The notes below the pieces were generated by a model. The model saw nothing but the letters and a program-made list of their open reading frames with translations. It searched no databases and had not been told where the DNA came from. The position numbers and the translations under genes were made by a program. DNA of 64,000 nt from Flavobacteriales bacterium. Lineage in GTDB: Bacteria > Bacteroidota > Bacteroidia > Flavobacteriales_F > PHOS-HE28. This document shows, in pieces, positions 35,105 to 44,028 of this stretch; positions within the stretch are counted from its first letter, which is position 1; every line of letters begins with the position of its first letter. The stretch covers positions 62,001 through 126,000 of the forward strand of contig JACJZI010000005.1 of NCBI GenBank assembly GCA_020635655.1, given 5' to 3'.

Positions 35105-35112
35105 TATCTTCG
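35105..35112 (+). promoter_or_regulatory. -7 element TATCTTCG upstream of clpX
   Basis: Lies in the 63-bp clpP-clpX spacer, 40 nt before the ATG at 35153 and 16 nt before the alternative ATG at 35129, so clpX may be transcribed separately. Confidence 0.5.
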
Positions 35113-35152
35113 TGCGGCCCTGCCCCGTATGAGGGTGAAGCGGAAACGCATC

Positions 35153-36394
35153 ATGGAGAAGAAAGAGATCAAGTGTTCGTTCTGTGGCCGTGACAAGCAG
35201 GACACGAACGTGCTCATCGCGGGCATCACGGGCCATATCTGCGACAGTTGCATCGCGCAGGCGCAGAACATCATCACGGAGGAGCTCAGTCAGCGTTCGC
35301 GATCCGAGATCGAGGGCAACCTCATCCTCCAGCGCCCGGCGGACATCAAACAATTCCTGGACGAGTACGTGATCGGACAGGACGAGGCCAAAAAGGTCCT
35401 CGCCGTAGCGGTGTACAATCATTACAAAAGGCTCCTCCAGCGCCCGGCATCGACCGCCGATGACGTAGAGATCGAGAAGAGCAACATCATCCTGGTGGGC
35501 GAAACGGGCACGGGCAAGACCCTCCTGGCCCGGACCATCGCCCGCATGCTCAATGTGCCGTTCTGCATCGCGGACGCCACGGTGCTGACCGAGGCCGGCT
35601 ATGTGGGCGAGGACGTGGAAAGCATCCTGAGCCGGCTGCTGCAGGCGGCCGATTACGATGTGAGCAAGGCCGAGCGCGGCATCGTCTTCATCGATGAGAT
35701 CGACAAGATCAGCCGCAAGAGCGACACCCCGAGCATCACGCGCGATGTCAGCGGGGAGGGTGTGCAACAGGCACTGCTGAAGCTTCTCGAGGGAAGCACC
35801 GTGAGCGTCCCTCCGCAAGGTGGCCGCAAACATCCCGAACAGAAGCTGATCCAGGTGGACACGAAGAACATCCTCTTCATCTGTGGCGGTGCGTTCGATG
35901 GGATCCAGAAGATCATCGCACGTCGCGTGAAGAGCAGTGCCATGGGTTACAGCGCGAGCCGCGAGAGTGCACGAGTGGACGATGACCACCTGTTGCAGTA
36001 CGTGGCCCCTTTGGACCTGCGCAGCTATGGGCTGATCCCCGAACTGATCGGACGGTTCCCGGTGATCACCTACCTGGACCCATTGGACCGTGAAAGCCTG
36101 CGACGGATCCTCACAGAGCCGAAGAACGCATTGATCAAGCAGTACGTCCGCCTGTTCGAAATGGACAAGGTCAAGCTCAGCTTCGACAAGCGGGTCCTGG
36201 ATTTCATCGTGGAAAAAGCGGTGGAGTACAAGCTCGGTGCCCGGGGACTGCGCTCGATCTGCGAGGCCATCATGACCGATGCGATGTACGAGTTGCCGGG
36301 AGCGGCCGAGAAGAACGCCGAACTGCGCGTGACCTTGAGCTACGCCCGCGAGAAGTTCGATCGCTCGCGGATGAGCCAGCTCAAAGTGGCCTGA
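35153..36394 (+). CDS. clpX: ATP-dependent Clp protease ATP-binding subunit ClpX
   Basis: ClpX unfolds substrates and threads them into ClpP. Protein of 413 residues from ATG 35153; an ATG at 35129 would add eight basic residues (RVKRKRI). The N-terminal zinc domain has CSFCGR and HICDSC. Walker A GETGTGKT, Walker B IVFIDEIDK and a C-terminal sensor II region (KLGARGLRSICEAI) are intact. The ClpP-docking IGF loop position reads SAMGYSAS. Directly downstream of clpP, completing the unfoldase-protease pair. Confidence 0.96.
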   Translation: MEKKEIKCSFCGRDKQDTNVLIAGITGHICDSCIAQAQNIITEELSQRSRSEIEGNLILQRPADIKQFLDEYVIGQDEAKKVLAVAVYNHYKRLLQRPASTADDVEIEKSNIILVGETGTGKTLLARTIARMLNVPFCIADATVLTEAGYVGEDVESILSRLLQAADYDVSKAERGIVFIDEIDKISRKSDTPSITRDVSGEGVQQALLKLLEGSTVSVPPQGGRKHPEQKLIQVDTKNILFICGGAFDGIQKIIARRVKSSAMGYSASRESARVDDDHLLQYVAPLDLRSYGLIPELIGRFPVITYLDPLDRESLRRILTEPKNALIKQYVRLFEMDKVKLSFDKRVLDFIVEKAVEYKLGARGLRSICEAIMTDAMYELPGAAEKNAELRVTLSYAREKFDRSRMSQLKVA

Positions 36395-36451
36395 GCGTTC
36401 CTCCTTCCGATGTTCCCGAGGGTCTTCAGCCTTCCCCAGGGGGGGAGTGGC

Positions 36452-36459
36452 TAACTTCA
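36452..36459 (+). promoter_or_regulatory. -7 element TAACTTCA for the DUF2911 gene
   Basis: Sits in the 87-bp space after clpX, 22 nt before the ATG at 36482. Six of eight positions follow the consensus. Confidence 0.4.
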
Positions 36460-36481
36460 AGCCCCATTATCCTGAACGAAC

Positions 36482-37321
36482 ATGAAGAAGACCCTGATGA
36501 CCGTCCTGGTCGGTGGAGCCATGTCCACCCTGAATGCCCAGGACCTGCCCAAGCCCAGCCCGCCGGGCCATGTGGAACAGAGCGTTGGTCTCACGAAGGT
36601 GAGCATCGACTATTCCCGCCCCAGCCAACGCGGACGCAAGGTGTTCGGGGAGCTTGTACCCTTCGATGCGGTCTGGCGGACCGGTGCCAATCAGTGCACA
36701 CGCATTTCCTTCGATGGCCCGGTCCAGTTCGGCGGCAAGGATGTGCCTGCCGGAACATATGCGCTGTTCACCATTCCGGGGCTCAAGGAGTGGACCTTCA
36801 TCCTGAACAGGAACACCGAACTATGGGGCGCCTATGACTACAAGAAGGAGGATGACCTGCTCCGCGTCGATGCGGAGCCAGCGACCTGCGGACCGATCGA
36901 GACGTTCACCATCGACCTGGCCGACGTAAAGGATGATGGGGCGGTGCTTCAGCTGCGGTGGGAGAATACCTGTGTGGGTGTTGCCATTCATGCCGACGCC
37001 ACCGAACAGGGCTTGGCGAACATCCAGGAGGCGCTCGCAAAGCCGGATGCTGATTTTCGCGTGTACAACAACAGCGCGAACTTCTACCTGGACCGTGGAA
37101 TGAACGCGGAGCAGGCACTGGAGTGGGCCCGCAAGAGCGTTTCCATGGAGAAGAAGTATTGGAACCTGCACACGCTGGCACGGGCGCAGGCGGCCAACAA
37201 CATGATGAAGGATGCGGTCAAGTCGGCGGAGGAGAGCATGGCGCTGGCCCAGGAGGCGGGTGAAACAGGTTATGTGAAGAAGAACAAGGACGCCATCGAG
37301 CAGTGGAGCATGGACCGCTGA
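36482..37321 (+). CDS. DUF2911 periplasmic protein with C-terminal helical repeats
   Basis: Exported protein of 279 residues. Signal peptide MKKTLMTVLVGGAMSTLNAQ (cleavage near residue 20). The DUF2911 domain spans about 30-165, with SIDYSRPSQRGRKVFGELVPF and VWRTGANQCTRISF and VPAGTYALFTIPG. The C-terminal about 100 residues look like two TPR-type helical hairpins (YNNSANFYLDRGMNAEQALEWARKSV and LHTLARAQAANNMMKDAVKSAEES). Function of DUF2911 is not known. It ends upstream of a bidirectional terminator and has its own promoter candidate. Confidence 0.9.
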   Translation: MKKTLMTVLVGGAMSTLNAQDLPKPSPPGHVEQSVGLTKVSIDYSRPSQRGRKVFGELVPFDAVWRTGANQCTRISFDGPVQFGGKDVPAGTYALFTIPGLKEWTFILNRNTELWGAYDYKKEDDLLRVDAEPATCGPIETFTIDLADVKDDGAVLQLRWENTCVGVAIHADATEQGLANIQEALAKPDADFRVYNNSANFYLDRGMNAEQALEWARKSVSMEKKYWNLHTLARAQAANNMMKDAVKSAEESMALAQEAGETGYVKKNKDAIEQWSMDR

Positions 37322-37366
37322 GCCATCTGTTCCGCTTCATCGACAGAACATCGTCGGGCGACGAAC

Positions 37367-37402
37367 AAAAAGACCCCGCCTCCATGGAGGCGGGGTCTTT
37401 TT
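37367..37402. terminator. Bidirectional intrinsic terminator
   Basis: A perfect palindrome centred on CATG with GACCCCGCCTCC/GGAGGCGGGGTC arms flanked by A- and T-runs on both sides. It serves the DUF2911 gene and the convergent T9SS gene. Confidence 0.95.
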
Positions 37403-37417
37403 TCGGTCGTTCCAGGA

Positions 37418-39340
37418 TCAGAAGCGGGTGACCACTTGGGATGCCTGCGTTCTGCCGTTCGTCACGTACACGGTGTAGGCACCCTTCGCGAACCGCGCCA
37501 GATCGAGCACCATGCTGCTGGTGAACTTCGTGCTGTAGACCAATGCACCCAGTTGGTCGGTGACCATCAGCGAATAGGTGTCGTTCGTGCTGGTATTCAC
37601 GTTCACGATGCCATCCTTGGTCGGGTTCGGGTACACGTTGAATCCAGGCACGTCCGCGAGACCCTCGATGCCCGCGGTGGGATCCAGGATCGGGCGGATG
37701 AGCAGGGCATTGCCGTTGGTGTAGGTGCCCGGCGAACTTCCGTTCGAGATGTAGATCACGCTGGCCAGCGAGGGCTGGGGCACCGTGGCATCATCCACCA
37801 CGGACACATCGTTGGCGTTGTTGCTGCTGTACATCTCGACGCCGACATAGTAGTTGCCGGGTTGCAGGTCGTAGGGCGTATCGAACAGGATACGGGCGTA
37901 ACCGTCGGAGATCTCCTGCGCGGTGAGGAAGTGGTCCTGGCTCGTGGCGACGTACGGTGCGGAGAGGTCATCGGCCACCACGTTGCTGGAGTCATGGATC
38001 GATACAAAGAGGTCGGCGTCGACCGAGCTGCCCGAGGTCACGTACACGTCCACACCATAGACCGTCACCGTCTGGCTGATCGGATAGTAGGTGAGCGCGA
38101 ACAGACCATCTTCACCATCCGTGTAGGATCCGGTCCCCAGGGATGTCAGGGATTCGTCGCCCGGATGAACACCGATCCCGTCCAAGGTGTAGGAGAGGTC
38201 GTTCAGCTCGAAAGCGCGTTCCGCCATGTCGTCCGAAGGATCCTCCTCCATCGCGTCCTGGTCGGAAGTGACGGTCAATGCCACCGCGTAGACCCCTTCA
38301 TCCAGGTTCGCCGGAAGGGTCACGGCCTGCTCCATGTTCACGGTATCCCCGGAGTTCACCGTACCGAAGTTCTGACTGGCGCTGAAGGCCGAGCCACCTC
38401 CGGGAGCGGTCACATCCACGTTCATCACGAAGTTGGTCTGGGGGTTGGAACCGAAGTTGTGGGCCTGACCACCCAGCATGAATTCGGTGCCCAACTGTGG
38501 GCGGGGGATGCGGGCATATTCCAGGCCGTAGCCCACATGCGACACATAGGCGTAATCAACGATACGCTCGTAATCGGGGAGGGAGCTCATAGCCATGTCA
38601 TCGATGGCCCAGAAGTAATCCCAACCGCCGTTCCATTGGAACTGGAGGTACACGGTGGGGCTGTTGGCCGCCGTGGCCGTGATGTCCAATTGCACCAATT
38701 GGGCGTTGTACGACCAGCGATCACAGGGCGGGTTGTAGGTGCTGCCTTGCGGGGTGTCGAGGCAGGGGAAGGGGATGTAGTCGGTCCAGTTCACATTATC
38801 GGTGCTCACCTTCACGATGGCCGATTCATAGCCCGGGATATCATACACCCCGATGGTCGATTCGAACGTGAGCAGCACCGTGTTCTGTCCGGAGCAGTCG
38901 ATGGGCGTGGTGAACAGGCGGGTCTGCATGTTCGTCACTGGGGCCTGGGACAGGCCACGGTCGGCATTCGCCCAGATGTAGCCGTTGCTGGCCGTGGTGG
39001 ATTGGAACGGGGCCGATTCCGTCCAGGAGAGCGATGCGGGTTCCACCGCGTTCGGATCGCTGGTCCAAACGAAGGTGACCAAGGGGTCGGGAGGGGTGGT
39101 GCCCACGTCGGAGGTGGTCCATCCAGCGGGGAACCCGCCGGAGAAATCCTCGGTCCAGAACGGTACGGCACGCTCCTCGGAAAGGGCGGGGTCCTGGTGG
39201 CCGTGGGTCACAATGGCGCCGCTCTGCGAGAAGTTCTTCTTGTACGGCTTGCTACCGTGGACAAGGCCCGATCCTCCGGATTGGGCTTGAGCTACGAAAA
39301 GCCCGAGTGCGAGCGGCAAGGTGAGTAACGTCTTCTTCAT
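37418..39340 (-). CDS. Secreted protein with T9SS type A sorting domain
   Basis: Protein of 640 residues. Signal peptide MKKTLLTLPLALGLFVAQAQ. The N-terminal region (about 60-250) contains EDFSGGFPAGWTTSD and WAIDDMAMSS, the layout of jelly-roll MAM- or choice-of-anchor-like domains that can bind glycans or proteins. The C-terminal 80 residues are a type A sorting signal: VYPNPTKDGIVNVN, VTDQLGALVYSTKF, LDLARFAKGAYTVYV and a final TRF. It is expected at the cell surface or released after sortase PorU cleavage. No protease or glycoside hydrolase motif was found. Its own promoter lies 42 nt upstream. Confidence 0.88.
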   Translation of the reverse strand: MKKTLLTLPLALGLFVAQAQSGGSGLVHGSKPYKKNFSQSGAIVTHGHQDPALSEERAVPFWTEDFSGGFPAGWTTSDVGTTPPDPLVTFVWTSDPNAVEPASLSWTESAPFQSTTASNGYIWANADRGLSQAPVTNMQTRLFTTPIDCSGQNTVLLTFESTIGVYDIPGYESAIVKVSTDNVNWTDYIPFPCLDTPQGSTYNPPCDRWSYNAQLVQLDITATAANSPTVYLQFQWNGGWDYFWAIDDMAMSSLPDYERIVDYAYVSHVGYGLEYARIPRPQLGTEFMLGGQAHNFGSNPQTNFVMNVDVTAPGGGSAFSASQNFGTVNSGDTVNMEQAVTLPANLDEGVYAVALTVTSDQDAMEEDPSDDMAERAFELNDLSYTLDGIGVHPGDESLTSLGTGSYTDGEDGLFALTYYPISQTVTVYGVDVYVTSGSSVDADLFVSIHDSSNVVADDLSAPYVATSQDHFLTAQEISDGYARILFDTPYDLQPGNYYVGVEMYSSNNANDVSVVDDATVPQPSLASVIYISNGSSPGTYTNGNALLIRPILDPTAGIEGLADVPGFNVYPNPTKDGIVNVNTSTNDTYSLMVTDQLGALVYSTKFTSSMVLDLARFAKGAYTVYVTNGRTQASQVVTRF

Positions 39341-39382
39341 CTCAGGTCGTTTAAGGTTACAGGGTTAGACCGAAGTAGTGTG

Positions 39383-39390
39383 TAAAGGTA
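39383..39390 (-). promoter_or_regulatory. -7 element TACCTTTA for the T9SS cargo gene
   Basis: On the minus strand, 42 nt before the ATG at 39340. The last G is replaced by A; all other fixed positions match. Confidence 0.55.
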
Positions 39391-39427
39391 GCTGATCGCG
39401 GCCGGACCCCGGCCCTTCCCGGAGACC

Positions 39428-41161
39428 CTATCGGGCACCGGAAGGCGTGTTGTCCTTGGAAACCTCAGCATGGCCATCGATACCCATGGCGTGCAGGACC
39501 CACGATAGGACCACCACGATCGCAGGGGCGATCAGATTGTACCAGAGGAAGGCGATCGGCCCCATGTGGCCCGTTCGTTCAAGTACGAACAGGAGCACGA
39601 TCGTCATTTCCGCCGCGATCGCAGCGATGAACACCGCGTTCCCCTTCACATGCTTCAGGAAGAAGGCGACCAGGAAAATGCCCAATATGGTGCCATAGAA
39701 GAGCGACCCCACGATGTTCACCGCCTGGATGAGGTTGCCGAAATAGCTTGCCAGGGTGGCGAATCCCATGGCAAGCACCCCATAGAGCACGGTGGCCCAG
39801 CGGGTGGCCAGCACCGCCTGGGCATCCGTCCAGGAATGCCGCACCACGTCAACGGTGGTCGTCGTGGCCAGCGCGTTCAGCTCGGCGCTCATGGTGCTCA
39901 TGGCGGCGCTGAACATCACCGCCAGCAGCAGGCCGACGACACCCACCGGCAGGTTGCGCATGATGAAGGTGATGAAGATGTGGTCGTCATCGCGTGACTC
40001 GGCCTCGGGAGCCACCTGTTGCAGCAGCATCTTGGCCCGTGTCCGTTCAGCGCGGTCCTCCTGCAGGGCACCGGACAGCTCCTCACGGGCCGCGGTGATC
40101 GCATCGGGATCGTTGTTCCGGAACGCGTGCAACAGCTCCGTGCTGCGCGTCTCGATCAAGGCCTCCGTGGTGGCGTGATCACCATCCAACACGGCCATTT
40201 CCTGTGGCGCTTTTTCATGCAGCAGGTCGAGGTTGCGTGCGTTCCAATGCAGCGGCGCGGGGTGGATGAGGTAGAACACGAAGACCAGGACACCGGTCAG
40301 CAGCACCGTGAACTGGAGCGGCACCTTCATCAGTCCGGTGAACATCATGCCCAGGCGGGCCTCGCGCACGGTACGACCGCTGAGGTAGCGCCCGACCTGG
40401 CTCTGGTCGGTGCCGAAATAGGAAAGTTGCAGGAAGAACCCGCCCAATAGGCCGGTCCAAAGTGTGTAGCGGTCGTTCGCATTGAAGTCGGTGCGGATGA
40501 TGTCCATCCGACCGGTCGCACCGGCGAGCCTCAGGCTCTCGACGAAGGTCATGCGCTCACCCAGGCAGTGCACGACCAGTCCCAGGGCCAGGAACATGCC
40601 CAGGAAGATCACGCTCATCTGGATGGTCTGCGTGGCGCTCACCGCCCGTGCGCCGCCCACGGTGGTGTATAGGATCACCAGGCCGGTGATGAGGAACGTG
40701 GATGTGAAGCTCCAGCCCAGGACCTTGCTCAGGATGATCGACGGGGCGTAGATCGTGATACCCGCGGCCATGCTGCGCTGGATGAGGAAGAGGATCGCCG
40801 TGAACAGGCGCATGCGCCGGTCGAAACGCCTGCCGATGAACTCGTACGCGGTATACACCTTCCACTTGTAATAGAGGGGGATGAACACGGCGCTGATCAC
40901 CACCATGGCCAGGGGCAGGCCGAAGTAGAACTGCACGAAGCGCATGCCGTCCAGGAAGCCCTGACCGGGCGTGCTCAGGAAGGTGACCGCGCTGAGCTGC
41001 GTAGCCATCACGCCGAAGCCCACGGCCCACCAGCGATCGGCATTCCCCCCGCGCAGATAGCCCTCCCGCGTGCGTGTGCGGCGCGTGTGCCAAGTGCCGT
41101 AGCCGACGATCGCCAGCAATGTGCCGGCCATCACGATCCAATCCACAGTGGAGAGGCCCAT
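39428..41161 (-). CDS. Sodium:solute symporter (SSS family)
   Basis: Inner-membrane Na+-coupled symporter of 577 residues with about 13 transmembrane segments. SSS signatures: AGTLLAIVGYGTWHTRRTRTREGYLRGG near the start, VGFGVMATQLSAVTFLSTPGQGF and GGARAVSATQ. A hydrophilic insert of about 95 residues (from about 310 to 405, from HPAPLHWNARN to ESRDDDHIF) interrupts the core between helices, which is unusual for the family. The gene is third in the operon PIG-L deacetylase / 37-residue peptide / symporter; the gap to the peptide stop is 25 nt. Substrate is likely a sugar, amide or amino sugar, by context. Confidence 0.9.
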   Translation of the reverse strand: MGLSTVDWIVMAGTLLAIVGYGTWHTRRTRTREGYLRGGNADRWWAVGFGVMATQLSAVTFLSTPGQGFLDGMRFVQFYFGLPLAMVVISAVFIPLYYKWKVYTAYEFIGRRFDRRMRLFTAILFLIQRSMAAGITIYAPSIILSKVLGWSFTSTFLITGLVILYTTVGGARAVSATQTIQMSVIFLGMFLALGLVVHCLGERMTFVESLRLAGATGRMDIIRTDFNANDRYTLWTGLLGGFFLQLSYFGTDQSQVGRYLSGRTVREARLGMMFTGLMKVPLQFTVLLTGVLVFVFYLIHPAPLHWNARNLDLLHEKAPQEMAVLDGDHATTEALIETRSTELLHAFRNNDPDAITAAREELSGALQEDRAERTRAKMLLQQVAPEAESRDDDHIFITFIMRNLPVGVVGLLLAVMFSAAMSTMSAELNALATTTTVDVVRHSWTDAQAVLATRWATVLYGVLAMGFATLASYFGNLIQAVNIVGSLFYGTILGIFLVAFFLKHVKGNAVFIAAIAAEMTIVLLFVLERTGHMGPIAFLWYNLIAPAIVVVLSWVLHAMGIDGHAEVSKDNTPSGAR

Positions 41162-41186
41162 CAGCGGGTCGAAGGTGTTGCTCCCG

Positions 41187-41300
41187 TCATCGGAGATATC
41201 CGGTCAGCAAGTACATCAACGCGATCTCCACGATCAGTACGGCGATCACCAGGGCGTGGAGGTTGCGCCAGGAACCGAGGATCGGGGGGCGATCGTTCAT
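41187..41300 (-). CDS. 37-residue single-pass membrane peptide between deacetylase and symporter
   Basis: A small ORF below the usual length limit. Translation begins MNDRPPILGSW, continues RNLHALVIAVLIVEIALMYLL and ends TGYLR. One hydrophobic helix of about 20 residues is preceded by Arg/His and followed by an Arg, consistent with a membrane insertion signal. The ATG overlaps the stop of the PIG-L gene (ATGA), and the stop lies 25 nt before the symporter start. The tight coupling on both sides argues that it is translated and may be an accessory subunit of the symporter. No family is recognised. Confidence 0.62.
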   Translation of the reverse strand: MNDRPPILGSWRNLHALVIAVLIVEIALMYLLTGYLR

Positions 41301-43858
41301 GGCGCCGGCTTGGAGATCAGGTTCGCGAACAATCGGAACGCTCCGGGTACACCGGCCGGTAGTTCCCGGAAGAAACTGATGCCGGTGTACACATAACGGC
41401 CCTTGCCATAGGCGCAGGTGATCAGCGCCCCCTTCAGCGGGTCCTCACCCGGGTCGTTCCAGGCGATCAGCGGCGTGTAATGCGCATCCATTTCCCGCAC
41501 GAAGTACAGTCCGCGTTCCTGTACCCAGCCGTCGAAGTCGGTCGCGGTGATCACGTTCGGGTATTTCAGCAAGGGGTTGTCGCGCTGCAGGAAGGTCGGC
41601 GGCGCCTCCTCCACGGTCACGCGGTCGTGCGTCACGTGGAACGGGTAGGGGCCGAAGAGCGAGTCGGGCAGCACCATGTCGCGGCTGAGGGTGTTGTACT
41701 GGGAGACCAGCGTGCCACCGTTCTCCACGTACCGCATCAGCATGGGGTTCAGGTCCTTCATCGCGGGGTTGGCGTTGTAGGCACGGATCCCCGTCACGAT
41801 CGCGTCGTACTTCGCCAGGCTTTCCACGGTGGCGGTCGCCGGATCGATCATCTCCACCTGCACGCCGAGCTGTTCGATGGCCTTGGGCACATCATCACCC
41901 GCGCCCATCACGTAGCCGACGGTCCTTGCCGTGCACTTCACATCAAGTGGCACCAGCTTCACCTCGGCGGGTGTGTAGTAGACCTGGGGCATGATGTGCG
42001 GATAGGCGATCTCGTGCAGCGTGCGATCGGAGTTCCCTTTGGCTCCGGTGAACGTGAAGTGGACCGCACCCGCCTGGGCATCCTTCATGGGCACCAGTTG
42101 GTAGGTGAACGTCTGCTTTTCTTCGCGCTTGTCGATGTGCACCAGCTTCAGGTCCTTGGTGGTGGCCCAGCCCTTGGGCAAGTCCACGTTCAGTTGACCG
42201 GTCAGGCTGTCGGAGAGGGCCTGTACGTCCACGGTGACGGTCTGCGGTCCGCCGCGCGCGATCACGATATCCGTCCTGGGGATCACGGAGGCCACGGGCG
42301 TCACGTAGACCGGGCGGATGCGCTCCCCATTGACCCGATCGACGAATCGATAGGCGGCGTGAACGGTAAAGTAGTGGCCCTTCCCTGGAACAGACCCTGG
42401 ATCCTCAAAGGCGCTCTTATCCCCCAATTCAAGACCATAGGTAAGCAACGGAGGAAGTTCCGGTCGGCCGATCGCGCCTGGGTCCGGTATGTCATAGCGA
42501 TCGGTGTGTGAGCGCGCCAGCCAGTAGGGCCGATCGTATATATCCGGGATCGGCACATCGATCGGCGTGTCGGTCAGCGATCCCTGTCCCAACTCCACGA
42601 CGAACGGGACATCCCCCGGTCGGGCCAGGGGATGTCCCGCGTCCCCTCCGCTGATGAGCACATCGGGTGCGTTACGACCGATGGCCTCCAAGTGCAGTTC
42701 GGTCCGACCGCCCTGCGCTACCCACGGCGTTCCGCCCACCAAATGGAACATGATACCCGCACATTGTTGCCAGATTTCGTCGGCAAGGTGTCCCATGTAG
42801 GAGCACCACGGAAGGTCGGCAAGTTCGATGCGGTGACCATCAATGGCTTGAGAGAATGTGGCCAGGGCGTCCAGGCTTCTTTCCGGTCGGCGCGGATCAA
42901 AGGCGTCGATCAATTGCTCGGCATCAAGGGCAAGGCTCGCGTGGTCACCGATGCGCCCCCACGTCATATCGATCCCCGCGAAGATGTCATCGCCCTGGGG
43001 CTTGTCACCTTTTTCGAAATGGAGGTACTCGATGCTCGGTCCCAGGGTGGCCGCCGAGCCGAAGCCCTGGCTCTTGTGCATGCTGCGGCTGCGCGCGGCG
43101 ATCTCGGTGTAGCTCTCGCCCAGCAACGGATCGTATCCACCCACGTCCACCGTGTACCAGTCGGGATCGTTCTTCGCGATGTCGGCCAGGTCCTTGCGCC
43201 ACCACGTGCTGCCATTGAAGAAGAGGCGGCGTGGCTGCCAGACCTGCAGTCCCTGCTCCAACTGTTCCGGGAAGGCCTTGGGGTCTCCGGCCAGATCGTA
43301 GGCTTCAGCGGCCAGGATCGCGCTGGCCTCGTGCGCGCCGTGACCGGCTTCGCGCGTCGGTGGGAAGCGGGTGATGATGATGTCCGGCCGGAACGTGCGG
43401 ATCACACGCACCACGTCGCTCAGGACCTCGTCGTGCCCCCACTTCTCGAAGCACTCCTTCGCGTTCTTGCTGAAGCCGAAGTCCACCGCGCGGGTGAAGA
43501 ACTGTTCGCCGCCATCAATGCGGCGCGCCTCCAGCAGTTCCTGCGTGCGGATAATGCCGAGCGCATCGCCCAGCTCCGGTCCGAGCAGGTCCTGTCCGCC
43601 TTCGCCCCGTGTCAGGCTGAGGTATCCCGTGCGGACCATCTTCCCGTTCGCCAGCCAGGCGATCAGACGCGTGTTCTCGTCATCGGGGTGTGCGGCGATG
43701 TACAGCACGCTGCCCAGTACCTCCAGCTTCTCCATCTCGTGGAGGATGTGCGCGGCATCGGGCTGGTCCGGAGGACGCTGAGGGAAAGCTGAAAGCTGAA
43801 ATAGGAAATGTGGAAAGAACAGCGCGAAGATCCGCGCGCGACCGGTAGGGAGGTGCAT
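41297..43858 (-). CDS. Large PIG-L family deacetylase with C-terminal ThuA-like domain
   Basis: Protein of 853 residues. The start MHLPTGRARIFALFFPHF gives a signal peptide; the frame extends 42 codons further but overlaps upstream sequence without coding character. PIG-L/LmbE zinc motif AHPDDEN is at about 58-64 and the HGAHEAS motif later; these proteins remove N-acetyl groups from amino sugars. A long middle region follows. The C-terminal about 250 residues (LGVQVEMIDPA, AIVTGIRAYNANP, NGGTLVSQYNT) look like a ThuA/glutamine-amidotransferase-type domain. It heads an operon with a small membrane peptide and the sodium symporter, suggesting use of an exogenous N-acetylated compound. Confidence 0.85.
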   Translation of the reverse strand: MHLPTGRARIFALFFPHFLFQLSAFPQRPPDQPDAAHILHEMEKLEVLGSVLYIAAHPDDENTRLIAWLANGKMVRTGYLSLTRGEGGQDLLGPELGDALGIIRTQELLEARRIDGGEQFFTRAVDFGFSKNAKECFEKWGHDEVLSDVVRVIRTFRPDIIITRFPPTREAGHGAHEASAILAAEAYDLAGDPKAFPEQLEQGLQVWQPRRLFFNGSTWWRKDLADIAKNDPDWYTVDVGGYDPLLGESYTEIAARSRSMHKSQGFGSAATLGPSIEYLHFEKGDKPQGDDIFAGIDMTWGRIGDHASLALDAEQLIDAFDPRRPERSLDALATFSQAIDGHRIELADLPWCSYMGHLADEIWQQCAGIMFHLVGGTPWVAQGGRTELHLEAIGRNAPDVLISGGDAGHPLARPGDVPFVVELGQGSLTDTPIDVPIPDIYDRPYWLARSHTDRYDIPDPGAIGRPELPPLLTYGLELGDKSAFEDPGSVPGKGHYFTVHAAYRFVDRVNGERIRPVYVTPVASVIPRTDIVIARGGPQTVTVDVQALSDSLTGQLNVDLPKGWATTKDLKLVHIDKREEKQTFTYQLVPMKDAQAGAVHFTFTGAKGNSDRTLHEIAYPHIMPQVYYTPAEVKLVPLDVKCTARTVGYVMGAGDDVPKAIEQLGVQVEMIDPATATVESLAKYDAIVTGIRAYNANPAMKDLNPMLMRYVENGGTLVSQYNTLSRDMVLPDSLFGPYPFHVTHDRVTVEEAPPTFLQRDNPLLKYPNVITATDFDGWVQERGLYFVREMDAHYTPLIAWNDPGEDPLKGALITCAYGKGRYVYTGISFFRELPAGVPGAFRLFANLISKPAP

Positions 43859-43862
43859 GTGC

Positions 43863-43870
43863 CGAAGGTA
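43863..43870 (-). promoter_or_regulatory. -7 element TACCTTCG, 4 nt before the PIG-L start codon
   Basis: With this spacing the transcript is expected to start at or inside the first codon, so the mRNA should be leaderless. Confidence 0.55.
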
Positions 43871-44028
43871 GCCCGGAGCGCATGGCCCAGCCTCCCCGAC
43901 GAAACTGGCTTGCTCAGGATCCAGGTTTTGCGGGAGTGGTGAGTAGCGAATGGCGAGTGATGAGCGACGATCGCGACGGCGCATCTATTTCACCTTTCAC
44001 CTTTCAGCTTTCCACTTTCATCTTTCCT

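Noticed and set aside
34367..36460. Minus-strand 697-codon frame opposite clpP and clpX
   Set aside because: It covers two certain genes on the other strand and shows no motif; a shadow caused by high GC.
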